A DNA stretch of 64,000 bases from Methylobacterium amylolyticum (GTDB lineage: Bacteria > Pseudomonadota > Alphaproteobacteria > Rhizobiales > Beijerinckiaceae): NCBI RefSeq assembly GCF_030700245.1, contig NZ_JAUYZI010000006.1, positions 122,393 to 186,392 of the forward strand, read 5' to 3'. This document shows, in pieces, positions 23,820 through 31,549 of the stretch. Below the pieces are notes generated by a model. That model was not told the origin of the DNA and ran no database searches. It was given only the letters and a program-made list of their open reading frames with translations. Made by a program: the position numbers and the translations under genes. The first letter of the stretch is position 1; each line of letters starts with the position of its first letter.

Positions 23820-24638
23820 CTATTCTTCTGGTGTATCATCTTCCTCTTTATCTTCTAATACTCCGTGAAGGGCCAAGATGCTATAGCCCCTAACTTCTCC
23901 ACGGACCAATAGCAGTTCAACGTCTACGATGAAGCCAACTAGGAAGGGATTTTCCCTACCCGCCATCATCTGCTGCTTGATGTCCGGATCGTCGATGAAT
24001 ACCGGAAGGGGCTTCTTTTCAATAGTTTCAATGATGGCCTTATCACTAGTCTTACTAGGCTTGCCGCGCGTCGCAGCATACCAATACATGAGCCTCTTGT
24101 TGAAACGTTTTTGCTCTGGCTCCTTCATTACTTCAATCTGACGCACCGCCTGATTCTGGATGGCGTTTGCTTCCTGAGAGTTGAAGTTGACTGTTATATT
24201 CTGAGTGGCGCCGTCCGTAGCTTGGAACATAAAAACCGCTCCGGCCTCTTTCGCCGTGGGCTCAATGATTTGCTTTAGATCCCTAAGATCCTTGGTTGTA
24301 AGATTTTCGGAAGATTTCTTCCCTCCAAGAAGCGCATCAAAGCCACCTTTAAGATACTTCGCAAATCCGAGTACCTTTTTAGCGTCTTCAGTGTATGGGG
24401 CAACCGTACTAACAGCAGCCCCAACCTCTTGCGCGTAAGGAACTAGATCAGTGATGTAGCTGCCTCTTCTAAGGTCTGCCACAAAAAGCTTCGCTTCGCC
24501 TCGTGAATTAACGTCTTCCGATTCCACGGCATATTTCTGATATTGACGCACTAGAGCATTCAGACTGCTCGTTAGGTCGGTCACATCAAGTGGTTGTTTG
24601 TTGTCGAATTTGAGCGTCAATTTAGGCGCTTCACTCAC
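23820..24638 (-). CDS. Uncharacterised A+T-richer cargo gene, 272 aa
   Basis: The only reverse-strand gene between the repressor and int. Two 60-base lines I counted gave 26 and 30 G+C, far below the neighbours. GTG at 24638 with GGAGGGG about 8 bases upstream. The soluble product has an N-terminal unit (LTLKFDNKQPLDVTDLTSSL, NALVRQYQKYAVES), AKLFVADLRRGSYITDLVPY, a Lys/Asp-rich middle and NITVNFNSQEANAIQNQAVR. A C-terminal part follows (MAGRENPFLVGFIVDVELLL, YSILALHGVLEDKEEDD). Not recognised as a known defence family. Position and base use fit recently acquired cargo (moron or defence gene). Confidence 0.7.
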   Translation of the reverse strand: MSEAPKLTLKFDNKQPLDVTDLTSSLNALVRQYQKYAVESEDVNSRGEAKLFVADLRRGSYITDLVPYAQEVGAAVSTVAPYTEDAKKVLGFAKYLKGGFDALLGGKKSSENLTTKDLRDLKQIIEPTAKEAGAVFMFQATDGATQNITVNFNSQEANAIQNQAVRQIEVMKEPEQKRFNKRLMYWYAATRGKPSKTSDKAIIETIEKKPLPVFIDDPDIKQQMMAGRENPFLVGFIVDVELLLVRGEVRGYSILALHGVLEDKEEDDTPEE

Positions 24639-24824
24639 TACAATTCCCCTCCCGCATATAGATTCTATTGGGCCGCCGATCAGCAACCGAGTTGAGCGGC
24701 CCGCTCGCCTAGCTCTGTATCGGCTTCAGTCAGCAAGCCAGACCTTCGATCTAGTGCTCCGTCTATCGCCTTTCGACCCCGCCGCCCGGAAGATCGGGCA
24801 CACCCAATTCCAGAGTTGGATTCT

Positions 24825-25016
24825 ATGCCGCGTCGCGCTGCCGCCGTCACGCAAGCTGACATCGCGCGCGCGATCCGTGCTGCGCAGGCGGCGGGCCTGC
24901 CCGTGGTCCGAATCGTTGTGCGCCCTGATGGGGTCGCGGTGGAGACGGCGGAGATCGCCGAAACCCCGGCGCGCGGGCGTCCTCTTGCCGAAAGGGAACG
25001 AGTGGTGGTCCTATGA
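24825..25016 (+). CDS. Small protein upstream of integrase, 63 aa
   Basis: ATG at 24825. One helical part (VTQADIARAIRAAQAAGLPV) and a strand (VRIVVRPDGVAVET). Small proteins of this look often precede integrases in Rhizobiales elements. The TGA overlaps the integrase ATG (ATGA), so translation is coupled. A role in recombination direction is possible but not shown. Confidence 0.6.
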   Translation: MPRRAAAVTQADIARAIRAAQAAGLPVVRIVVRPDGVAVETAEIAETPARGRPLAERERVVVL

Positions 25017-26188
25017 CGGAGAGCATGCCACGCCCGCGCCCAAAGCACCTTCACCGTGAGACGACCCGACACGGGGAGACCGTCTGGTATTTCCGCCGCG
25101 GCGCCGGTCCGCGGACGCGCCTGCGCGAGCCCTACGGCACCCGGGCGTTCTGGGCCGAGTTCGAGGCGGCGCTTGCAGGCCGGCCTACGGCGACGCCCAA
25201 GGCGGCCACGGTCGGCACCGTGGCGTGGCTGATCGGTCGCTACATGGCGAGCGCGCAGTGGACGGAAGCCCTGTCGGCCGCGACCCGCGCTCAGCGATCT
25301 GGGATTCTGCAAGAGACGGCGCGCATCGCGGGCATCGAGCCCGTCGAGGACATCACCACGCGCGCGATCCGCGAGGGCATGGATCGGAGAGCGGCCCGCC
25401 CGCACGGCGCCAATAACTGGCTGAAGACGATGCGCGGCCTATTCGGTTTCGCCGTTGAGCGCGAGTACCTGTCGGCCGATCCCACCCGCGGCGTGAAGCT
25501 CATGGGCGGCCCGAACGATCGCAACGGCTTCCACACCTGGACCGAGGAGGAAGTCGCGCGGTTCGAGGCGCGCTGGCCGATCGGCACCCGCGAGCGACTC
25601 GCACTCGACCTTCTGCTCTACACCGGCCTGCGCCGAGGCGACGCCGCTCGGCTTGGGCGGCCGCACGTCCGCAACGGCGTGATTCGGATCGAGACCGAAA
25701 AAACCGGCCAGGAGGTGACGATTCGCATCTTGGCGCCGCTCGCGGCCTCAATCGCCGCGGCGCCGACCGGCGATCTCACGTTCATCGCTGGTGAGCGCGG
25801 CCGGCCCATGACGAAGGAAAGCCTGGGGAATTGGTTCCGCGATGCCTGTGCGACCGCTGGTGTACCCGGCCGAGCACATGGGCTCCGCAAAGCCGGTGCG
25901 CGGCGGGCGGCCGAGAACGGCGCGACCGAGATGGAATTGAACGCGTGGTTCGGTTGGGCGGAAGGCTCGCGGGAGAGCGCCACCTACGTGCGCGGCGCGA
26001 ACCGGGCCAAGCTCGCGGAGCGCATCGCAGAGCGGTTCAACGATGACGCTATTTCCGCACCTTCCGACCCGGTGCGGGCGGCAGGCCAGAAAGGCGAGCG
26101 ATCTGAGGAGCTTAAAATTCGCTTGGCTCCCCGAGCAGGACTCGAACCTGCGACAAGGCGATTAACAGTCGCCTGCTCTACCAACTGA
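25013..26188 (+). CDS. Tyrosine integrase, 391 aa in the integrated state
   Basis: Catalyses crossover between element and tRNA-Asn. An N-terminal arm-binding part is followed by a core-binding domain (about 65-165) and a catalytic domain with Arg207 (YTGLRRGD), Lys230, His289-x-x-Arg292 (AHGLRKAG), Trp315 (FGWAEG) and Tyr325 (TYVRG). The last 21 codons (from 26124) read through attR into the antisense of tRNA-Asn. In the excised circle the frame would instead continue into 8604 and stop ten residues after Arg370 (VKGQR end, 380 aa). Coupled to the small gene upstream. Confidence 0.93.
   Translation: MTESMPRPRPKHLHRETTRHGETVWYFRRGAGPRTRLREPYGTRAFWAEFEAALAGRPTATPKAATVGTVAWLIGRYMASAQWTEALSAATRAQRSGILQETARIAGIEPVEDITTRAIREGMDRRAARPHGANNWLKTMRGLFGFAVEREYLSADPTRGVKLMGGPNDRNGFHTWTEEEVARFEARWPIGTRERLALDLLLYTGLRRGDAARLGRPHVRNGVIRIETEKTGQEVTIRILAPLAASIAAAPTGDLTFIAGERGRPMTKESLGNWFRDACATAGVPGRAHGLRKAGARRAAENGATEMELNAWFGWAEGSRESATYVRGANRAKLAERIAERFNDDAISAPSDPVRAAGQKGERSEELKIRLAPRAGLEPATRRLTVACSTN
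26124..26138. repeat. attR core
   Basis: 15 bp identical to attL at 8589-8603; it is the CCA end and acceptor/T-arm side of tRNA-Asn and also codes for the integrase C terminus. Confidence 0.85.
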
Positions 26189-26199
26189 GCTATCGGGGA
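26124..26199 (-). tRNA. tRNA-Asn (GTT)
   Basis: 76 bases including an encoded CCA. The acceptor stem TCCCCGA pairs with TCGGGGA. The D-loop AGCTCAGTTGGTAGAGC, anticodon loop CTGTTAA with anticodon GTT, and T-arm with GGTTCGAGTCC are all present. It is the integration target of the element and stays intact. It lies after serA on the same strand. Confidence 0.97.
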
Positions 26200-26241
26200 T
26201 CGCGAGGGGGTCTCTACACACCGGGCGCGCGGGGCGCAAGG

Positions 26242-26281
26242 GCCCCGGGCGCGCGATTTCGGCGGGCCGCGCGCCCGGGGC
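26242..26281 (-). terminator. G+C-rich hairpin after serA
   Basis: A perfect 14-bp stem (26242-26255 with 26268-26281) starts five bases after the serA stop codon. There is no T-run, so it is either a Rho-dependent stop or an RNA-stabilising hairpin before the tRNA. Confidence 0.5.
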
Positions 26282-26285
26282 GGGG

Positions 26286-27536
26286 TCAGCGGCGCTCGTA
26301 GAGCAGCCGGGCGCGGATCGTGCCGGGGATGGCGCGGATCTCGCCGAGCAGGGTCTCGGCGTCGGCGTCGGTGGCGTCGGTCTCCAGCACCACGTAACCG
26401 ACCTCGCCGTCGGTCTGGTAGAACTGCGCGGCGATGTTCACGGCGCTGCGCGCGAACACCTCGTTGAGGCGCCCGAGCATGCCCGGCAGGTTGCGCTGCA
26501 CGTGGATGAAGCGGATGCCGGTGGCGCGGGCCGGCAGTTGCACCTGCGGGAAGTTCACGGCGCCCACCGTCGCGCCGATGTCGGAGTAGTCCACGAGCTT
26601 GCGCGCCACCTCGGCGCCGATGCGCTCCTGCGCCTCCTCGGTCGAGCCGCCGATATGCGGGGTGAGGATGACGTTCTCCAGGCCCTGGAGCGGGCTCACG
26701 AACGCCTCGGCGTTGGAGCCGGGCTCCACCGGGAACACGTCCACCGCCGCACCCCTCAGGTGGCCGTCGCGCAATGCGGCGGCCAGCGCGTCGAGGTCGA
26801 CCACCGTGCCGCGGGCGTTGTTGATCAGGAAGGCGCCGGGCTTCATCGCCCGGATCTCGGCCGGCCCGATCATGTTGTGGGTCGCCTCGGTCTCCGGCAC
26901 GTGCAGGGAGATCACGTCGCACTGGCCGAGCAGGTCGTGCAGGGTCTCGGTCGGCTCGGTGTTGCCGTGACGCAGCTTGTCGGTGTGGTCGTAGAACAGC
27001 ACCCGCATGCCCATCGCCTCGGCGAGCGTCGAGAGCTGCGTGCCGATGTTGCCGTAGCCGACGATGCCGAGCGTCTTGCCCCGCACCTCGAGCGAGCCCG
27101 TCGCCGACTTGTCCCAGAGGCCGGCATGTGCGCCGACCGAGCGCGGCACGATCCGGCGCAGCAGCATCACGATCTCGCCGATCGTCAGCTCCGCCACCGA
27201 GCGGGTGTTGGAGAACGGCGCGTTGAACACCGGGATGCCGCGGTGGCGCGCCGCGTCGAGATCCACCTGATTGGTGCCGACCGAGAAGCAGCCGACCGCG
27301 AGCAGCCGGTCGGCCGCCTCGAAGGCCGCGGCGTCGAGCTGCGTGCGCGAGCGGATGCCGAGCATGTGCACGCCCTGGAGCGCCTGATGCAGCGCCTCGC
27401 GGTCGAGCGCCTTCGGCAGGCGGGTGAGGTTGGTGTAGCCCGCCGCCCGCAGGAGGCCGACCGCGCTGTCGTTGATGCCCTCCAAGAGGAGGACGCGGAT
27501 CTTGTCCTTGGGGAGCGAGAGCTTGTCGGTGGCCAT
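26286..27536 (-). CDS. serA: D-3-phosphoglycerate dehydrogenase, 416 aa
   Basis: First step of serine biosynthesis: 3-phosphoglycerate to 3-phosphohydroxypyruvate with NAD. In methylotrophs it also interacts with the serine cycle supply. NAD fold GIVGYGNIGTQ, catalytic Arg/His region (INNARGTVVDLDAL, LTPHIGGSTEEAQERI), and a C-terminal ACT domain (RFIHVQRNLPGMLGRLNEVF). Length and end match the E. coli-type enzyme (about 410 aa) rather than the long type. ATG at 27536; longer upstream frames are not protein-like. Confidence 0.93.
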   Translation of the reverse strand: MATDKLSLPKDKIRVLLLEGINDSAVGLLRAAGYTNLTRLPKALDREALHQALQGVHMLGIRSRTQLDAAAFEAADRLLAVGCFSVGTNQVDLDAARHRGIPVFNAPFSNTRSVAELTIGEIVMLLRRIVPRSVGAHAGLWDKSATGSLEVRGKTLGIVGYGNIGTQLSTLAEAMGMRVLFYDHTDKLRHGNTEPTETLHDLLGQCDVISLHVPETEATHNMIGPAEIRAMKPGAFLINNARGTVVDLDALAAALRDGHLRGAAVDVFPVEPGSNAEAFVSPLQGLENVILTPHIGGSTEEAQERIGAEVARKLVDYSDIGATVGAVNFPQVQLPARATGIRFIHVQRNLPGMLGRLNEVFARSAVNIAAQFYQTDGEVGYVVLETDATDADAETLLGEIRAIPGTIRARLLYERR

Positions 27537-27816
27537 CGGTGCACAGTCGGTCCGGGTGAATCGGCGCACGGTTAGGCAGTCGGGCTGTGCGATGCAACAT
27601 CGGCCCCGGAAGGCCAGCCCCGCGTCCCGGGTGGCGGGCCGGCCCGCGCTACCCTGAAAGCAGTCGCGTGCCGCACATTTGTGCAGTCGATGCGCCGGGA
27701 ACAGAGCTGTCGCGCGGAACTCGGCAGTACATCCCGGGTTATGCCGCACTGCATCCAGCACTCGCCTCCAAGTCCGGGCCCCGACCCGGCCCACGGCACG
27801 ACCTACGGCCCGACCC

Positions 27817-28722
27817 ATGCACATTCGCACCGGCTTCACCCTCGCCTTCGACACGCCCGGCCCAACGCCGATGAACCTGCTGCTCAGCGTCCGGCCCGAG
27901 CGCCACGCCGACCTCGTCACGCCGGAGGCGATCGCCTTCGACCCGCCGGTGGCACAGAGCCGGCACGTGGACGCCTTCGGCAACGTCGTCACCCGGATCG
28001 TCGCCCCGGGCGGCCGCATCACCATGGCCGCCGACTTCACCGTGCGGGACAGCGGCGAGCCGGACGCCTGCGCCCCCGACGCCCGGGAGATCCCGGTGCA
28101 GGACCTGCCCGACGCCGTGCTGCCGTTCCTGCTCGGCTCGCGCTACTGCGACACCGACAAGCTCTCGCAGACCGCCTGGAACCTGTTCGGCGGGATCGCG
28201 CCGGGCTGGGGCCGCGTGCAGGCGATCGTCGACTACGCCCACGCGCGGCTGCGCTTCGACTACCAACAGGCCGACGCGACGCGCACCGCCCATGACGGCC
28301 ACGGCCAGCAGGTCGGCGTGTGCCGCGACTTCGCGCACCTCGCCATCACCCTGTGCCGCTGCATGAACATCCCGGCCCGCTACGCCACCGGCTACCTCGG
28401 CGACATCGGCGTGCCGAAGGACCCCGCGCCGATGGATTTCTCCGCGTGGTTCGAGGTCTATCTCCAGGGCCCGGACGGCCCGACGTGGTACACGTTCGAC
28501 GCCCGGCACAACCGCCCGCGGATCGGCCGCATCGTCATGGCCCGGGGCCGCGACGCCACCGACTGCGCCCTGACCACGAGCTTCGGCCCGGCCTACCTCG
28601 TGCGGTTCGACGTGCACACCGACGAAGCGCCCGAGACCGGGGTGCACGAGACCGGGGTGCAAGAGACCGGGGTGCAAGAGACCGGGGTGCCCGAGGCGCC
28701 GCCGCTGGCCCGGGCGGCCTGA
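27817..28722 (+). CDS. Transglutaminase-like cysteine protease-fold protein, 301 aa
   Basis: The N-terminal half is beta-rich (FTLAFDTPGPTPMNLLLSVR). The C-terminal half is the transglutaminase core: the Cys in GVCRDFAHLAITLCRCMNIP, then ARYATGYLGDIG, the His-equivalent region DFSAWFEVYL and TWYTFDARHNRPRIGR with the Asp. Bacterial members are mostly uncharacterised and are often near peptide-ligase genes, which are not seen here. A 15-bp repeat (28633-28692) gives ETGVH/Q four times near the end. Start ATG at 27817. Confidence 0.8.
   Translation: MHIRTGFTLAFDTPGPTPMNLLLSVRPERHADLVTPEAIAFDPPVAQSRHVDAFGNVVTRIVAPGGRITMAADFTVRDSGEPDACAPDAREIPVQDLPDAVLPFLLGSRYCDTDKLSQTAWNLFGGIAPGWGRVQAIVDYAHARLRFDYQQADATRTAHDGHGQQVGVCRDFAHLAITLCRCMNIPARYATGYLGDIGVPKDPAPMDFSAWFEVYLQGPDGPTWYTFDARHNRPRIGRIVMARGRDATDCALTTSFGPAYLVRFDVHTDEAPETGVHETGVQETGVQETGVPEAPPLARAA
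28633..28692. repeat. 15-bp in-frame tandem repeat, four units
   Basis: GAGACCGGGGTGCAC/A repeated four times inside the transglutaminase-like gene, encoding ETGVH, ETGVQ, ETGVQ, ETGVP. The unit length keeps the frame, so copy number can change without breaking the protein. Confidence 0.8.
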
Positions 28723-29089
28723 CACCGGCCGCGCGACCGCCCACGACCCCGCCGTGCCCCCGGCCGACCCGACGCGTCGGCCGTGGGCCCCACGCGTCGC
28801 AGGGGCCGGCGCAACGGGTTCGGCGACGGGTTTGATTGAATTTGCGGACGGCTTGCGCTAAGGGGCGGGTGCCTTCCCGCCTCCCGCGTGGCGCCGCCGA
28901 TCCGGCGCGCCTGTCCGGGACGACCGGGCGGGCCGCCCTCGTCATCCGTATCGACGCGTCGGCAAGCCGGTCTCCCGCGGGACCCGGCCGCTTCCCCGCT
29001 CAGGGAGGCCGCGGCGAGCGAAGGGCGTTCCGCAACGCGAGCCGCCGGCGCAACGGGCCTCCCCGACGGGGGGCCGCCCAGGAGAGAGA
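28723..29089. other. rpsA upstream region
   Basis: About 370 bp with no convincing gene. TTGATT at about 28832 and an A+T-richer patch (TTTGATTGAATTTGCGG) mark a likely promoter for rpsA, giving a long leader of some 230 bases. Long rpsA leaders often serve S1 autocontrol. The usual upstream neighbour cmk is not present. Confidence 0.4.
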
Positions 29090-30802
29090 ATGACCGCAGG
29101 TAACGCCTTTGCGCAGGGTTCGAGCCGCGAGGACTTCGCCGCGCTTCTGGAGGAGAGCTTCCTCCAGCACGAGATCACCGAGGGTTCCGTCGTCAAGGGT
29201 CGCGTCGTCGCGATCGAGAAGGACGTGGCCGTCATCGACATCGGCGCCAAGACCGAGGGCCGCGTCGCGCTGAAGGAGTTCACCGGCCCCGGCCGCGAGG
29301 GCGAGCTGAAGGTCGGCGACGAGGTCGAGGTCTACGTCGACCGCATCGAGAACGCGCTCGGCGAGGCCGTGATCTCGCGCGACAAGGCCCGCCGCGAGGA
29401 GAGCTGGGTCAAGCTGGAGAAGTCGTTCGAGAACAACGACCGCGTCACCGGCACGATCTTCAACCAGGTCAAGGGCGGCTACACCGTCGACCTCGACGGC
29501 GCCGTGGCCTTCCTGCCGCGCTCGCAGGTCGACATCCGCCCGGTGCGCGACGTGACCCCGCTGCTGGGCACGCCGCAGCCGTTCCAGATCCTCAAGATGG
29601 ACCGCCGCCGCGGCAACATCGTCGTCTCGCGCCGCACGGTGCTGGAGGAGAGCCGCGCCGAGCAGCGCTCGGAGCTGGTGGCCAACCTCGAAGAGGGTCA
29701 GGTCATCGACGGCGTCGTCAAGAACATCACCGAGTACGGCGCCTTCGTCGATCTCGGCGGCATCGACGGCCTGCTGCACGTCACCGACATGGCCTGGCGC
29801 CGCGTCAACCACCCGTCCGAGGTCGTGCAGATCGGCCAGACGGTCAAGGTCAAGATCATCAAGATCAACCACGAGACGCACCGCATCTCGCTCGGCATCA
29901 AGCAGCTCCTGGCCGATCCGTGGGAGGGCATCGCCGCCCGCTACCCGGAGGGCGCCAAGCTCAAGGGCCGCGTGACCAACATCACCGACTACGGCGCCTT
30001 CGTGGAGCTGGAGCCGGGGATCGAGGGCCTGATCCACGTCTCCGAGATGAGCTGGACCAAGAAGAACGTCCACCCGGGCAAGATCGTCTCCACCTCCCAG
30101 GAGGTCGAGGTGCAGATCCTGGAGGTCGATCCGGTCAAGCGCCGCATCTCGCTCGGCCTCAAGCAGACCCTGCAGAACCCGTGGGAGGGCTTCTCCGAGA
30201 AGCACCCGGTCGGGTCCGAGGTCGAGGGCGAGGTCAAGAACAAGACCGAGTTCGGCCTGTTCATCGGGCTCGAAGGCGACGTCGACGGCATGGTCCACCT
30301 GTCGGATCTCGACTGGAACCGTCCCGGCGAGCAGGTCATCGACGAGTTCAAGAAGGGCGACATGGTCCGCGCCCAGGTGCTCGACGTCGATGTCGAGAAG
30401 GAGCGCATCTCGCTCGGCATCAAGCAGCTCGCGGGCGACCCCTTCGCCGAGGCCGGCGAGATCAAGAAGGGTCAGGTCGTGACCTGCGAGGTCGTCGAGG
30501 TGAAGGATTCCGGCCTGGAGGTGAAGCTCGTCGACACCGACATGCAGTCCTTCATCCGCCGCGCCGAACTCGCCCGCGACCGGGCCGACCAGCGCCCCGA
30601 GCGCTTCGCCGTCGGCGAGAAGTTCGACGCCCGCGTCGTGCAGTTCGACCGCAAGGCCCGCCGCGTCCAGGTCTCGATCAAGGCCCTGGAAGTGGCCGAG
30701 GAGAAGGAGGCGATGGCCCAGTTCGGCTCCGCCGATTCGGGTGCCTCGCTCGGCGACATCCTCGGCGCGGCCATGAAGAAGGCCCGCACCGACGACGAGT
30801 GA
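29090..30802 (+). CDS. rpsA: 30S ribosomal protein S1, 570 aa
   Basis: Binds mRNA leaders and loads them on the 30S subunit. Six S1 domains in a row; the clearest are EGSVVKGRVVAIEKDVAVID (about 30), VIDGVVKNITEYGAFVDLGG (about 205), KLKGRVTNITDYGAFVELEP (about 290), EVEGEVKNKTEFGLFIGLEG (about 378) and KKGQVVTCEVVEVKDSGLEV (about 460). Length is standard for alphaproteobacteria. The ATG at 29090 has AGGAGAG upstream. A strong terminator follows at 30861. Confidence 0.97.
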   Translation: MTAGNAFAQGSSREDFAALLEESFLQHEITEGSVVKGRVVAIEKDVAVIDIGAKTEGRVALKEFTGPGREGELKVGDEVEVYVDRIENALGEAVISRDKARREESWVKLEKSFENNDRVTGTIFNQVKGGYTVDLDGAVAFLPRSQVDIRPVRDVTPLLGTPQPFQILKMDRRRGNIVVSRRTVLEESRAEQRSELVANLEEGQVIDGVVKNITEYGAFVDLGGIDGLLHVTDMAWRRVNHPSEVVQIGQTVKVKIIKINHETHRISLGIKQLLADPWEGIAARYPEGAKLKGRVTNITDYGAFVELEPGIEGLIHVSEMSWTKKNVHPGKIVSTSQEVEVQILEVDPVKRRISLGLKQTLQNPWEGFSEKHPVGSEVEGEVKNKTEFGLFIGLEGDVDGMVHLSDLDWNRPGEQVIDEFKKGDMVRAQVLDVDVEKERISLGIKQLAGDPFAEAGEIKKGQVVTCEVVEVKDSGLEVKLVDTDMQSFIRRAELARDRADQRPERFAVGEKFDARVVQFDRKARRVQVSIKALEVAEEKEAMAQFGSADSGASLGDILGAAMKKARTDDE

Positions 30803-30817
30803 TTCTTTTTGGGGTTG

Positions 30818-30891
30818 TGCCGCCCGGCTTCGCTGGGCGGCATGCCGGGAGACTCGAGAGACCGCGCGGGACCCGCTCCCGCGCGGTTTTT
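30818..30891 (+). terminator. Double terminator after rpsA
   Basis: First hairpin TGCCGCCC...GGGCGGCA at 30818-30842. Second hairpin at 30861-30887 with an 11-bp perfect stem (ACCGCGCGGGA) followed by a run of five T. The second is a classical Rho-independent terminator. Confidence 0.85.
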
Positions 30892-31007
30892 CGTTGTGTC
30901 GGCGCCCGATTCCGCCTCACCCTCGACGCCACGACTCGCCGCGTATCGGACGCATCGTCCGCATCCCCCGCGCGGCGCTTCGCAGTCCGGAGCGAGGGCG
31001 AACCCTG

Positions 31008-31319
31008 ATGAGCGGCAACCCCCTGCTGCGCGGCCTCGCGCCGATGCACCCCGGCGAGATCCTCCGCGAGGACATCCTGCCCGCCACCGGCCTGCCCCAG
31101 GCCGAGATCGCCCGCCGCCTCGGCGTCTCGCGGCAGACGCTCGACGACCTGATCGCCGAGCGCCAGCCGGTGACGCCGGCGATGGCCCTGCGGCTCGCCA
31201 AGCTGTTCGGCAACGCCCCCGAGTTCTGGCTGAACCTCCAGCGCGACCACGATCTGCGGGTGCTGGAGCGGGAGATGGCCGAGGAACTCGCCGCGATCCC
31301 CGCCCTCGACGCCGCCTGA
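31008..31319 (+). CDS. HigA-family antitoxin, orphan, 103 aa
   Basis: The HigA/VapI pattern: MHPGEILREDILPATGLPQA, EIARRLGVSRQTLDDLIAER, VTPAMALRLAKLFGNAPEFW, LNLQRDHDLRV. It binds operator DNA and, in complete systems, the HigB RNase. The 100 bases upstream, where higB normally lies, contain no HigB-like frame. So it is either an orphan or a stand-alone regulator. ATG at 31008 with GAGGGCG upstream. Confidence 0.85.
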   Translation: MSGNPLLRGLAPMHPGEILREDILPATGLPQAEIARRLGVSRQTLDDLIAERQPVTPAMALRLAKLFGNAPEFWLNLQRDHDLRVLEREMAEELAAIPALDAA

Positions 31320-31549
31320 CCCGGACGCCCGCCCGGCCGCCCCGAAACGGCGACGGCCCGCCCCCCGCATTTTCTTCGCCCGCCCCGTATCCAGGCCCGC
31401 GGAAAATGCTCTAGAACACCGCCTCCCGCGCGGATCGCATCCGTGCGAAGCGAAGCATACCAACGACTTGTGCGGTGCGGGGCCGCCCCGGGGCGCAGCG
31501 TGCGCCCGGCGCCCGGCACGGGTCGGAGAGGCGAAGGAAACGGGTCCGC

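Larger units (their letters stand above)
8589..26138 (+). mobile_element. 17.5-kb integrated element: HK97-head prophage or capsid-encoding satellite in tRNA-Asn
   Basis: Bounded by a 15-bp direct repeat (TGGCTCCCCGAGCAG) at 8589-8603 and 26124-26138. The right copy is the 3' end of tRNA-Asn, and the tyrosine integrase lies directly beside it. The element carries about 25 genes: a reverse-strand XRE repressor, small early genes, a winged-helix replication-type protein, HNH, TerL, portal, prohead protease, capsid, connector, a tape-measure-like protein, AlpA- and MerR-like regulators, a cargo gene and int. No tail tube, tail terminator, baseplate, receptor-binding, holin or endolysin gene was recognised. 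At this size it is about half a normal siphophage. A satellite using helper tails, or a reduced prophage, are the main readings. Confidence 0.85.

Noticed and set aside
28633..28692. CRISPR-like repeats
   Set aside because: Units adjoin without spacers and code in frame for ETGV; it is a simple tandem repeat. No CRISPR array was seen anywhere in the window.
29000..30298. 432-codon open frame on the reverse strand
   Set aside because: Antisense to rpsA; rich in Leu/Asp/Val from the codon pattern of S1 domains.
30894..31007. HigB toxin upstream of the HigA-type gene
   Set aside because: The open frame here (RFRLTLDATTRRVSDASSAS) shows none of the HigB pattern and is far too short.
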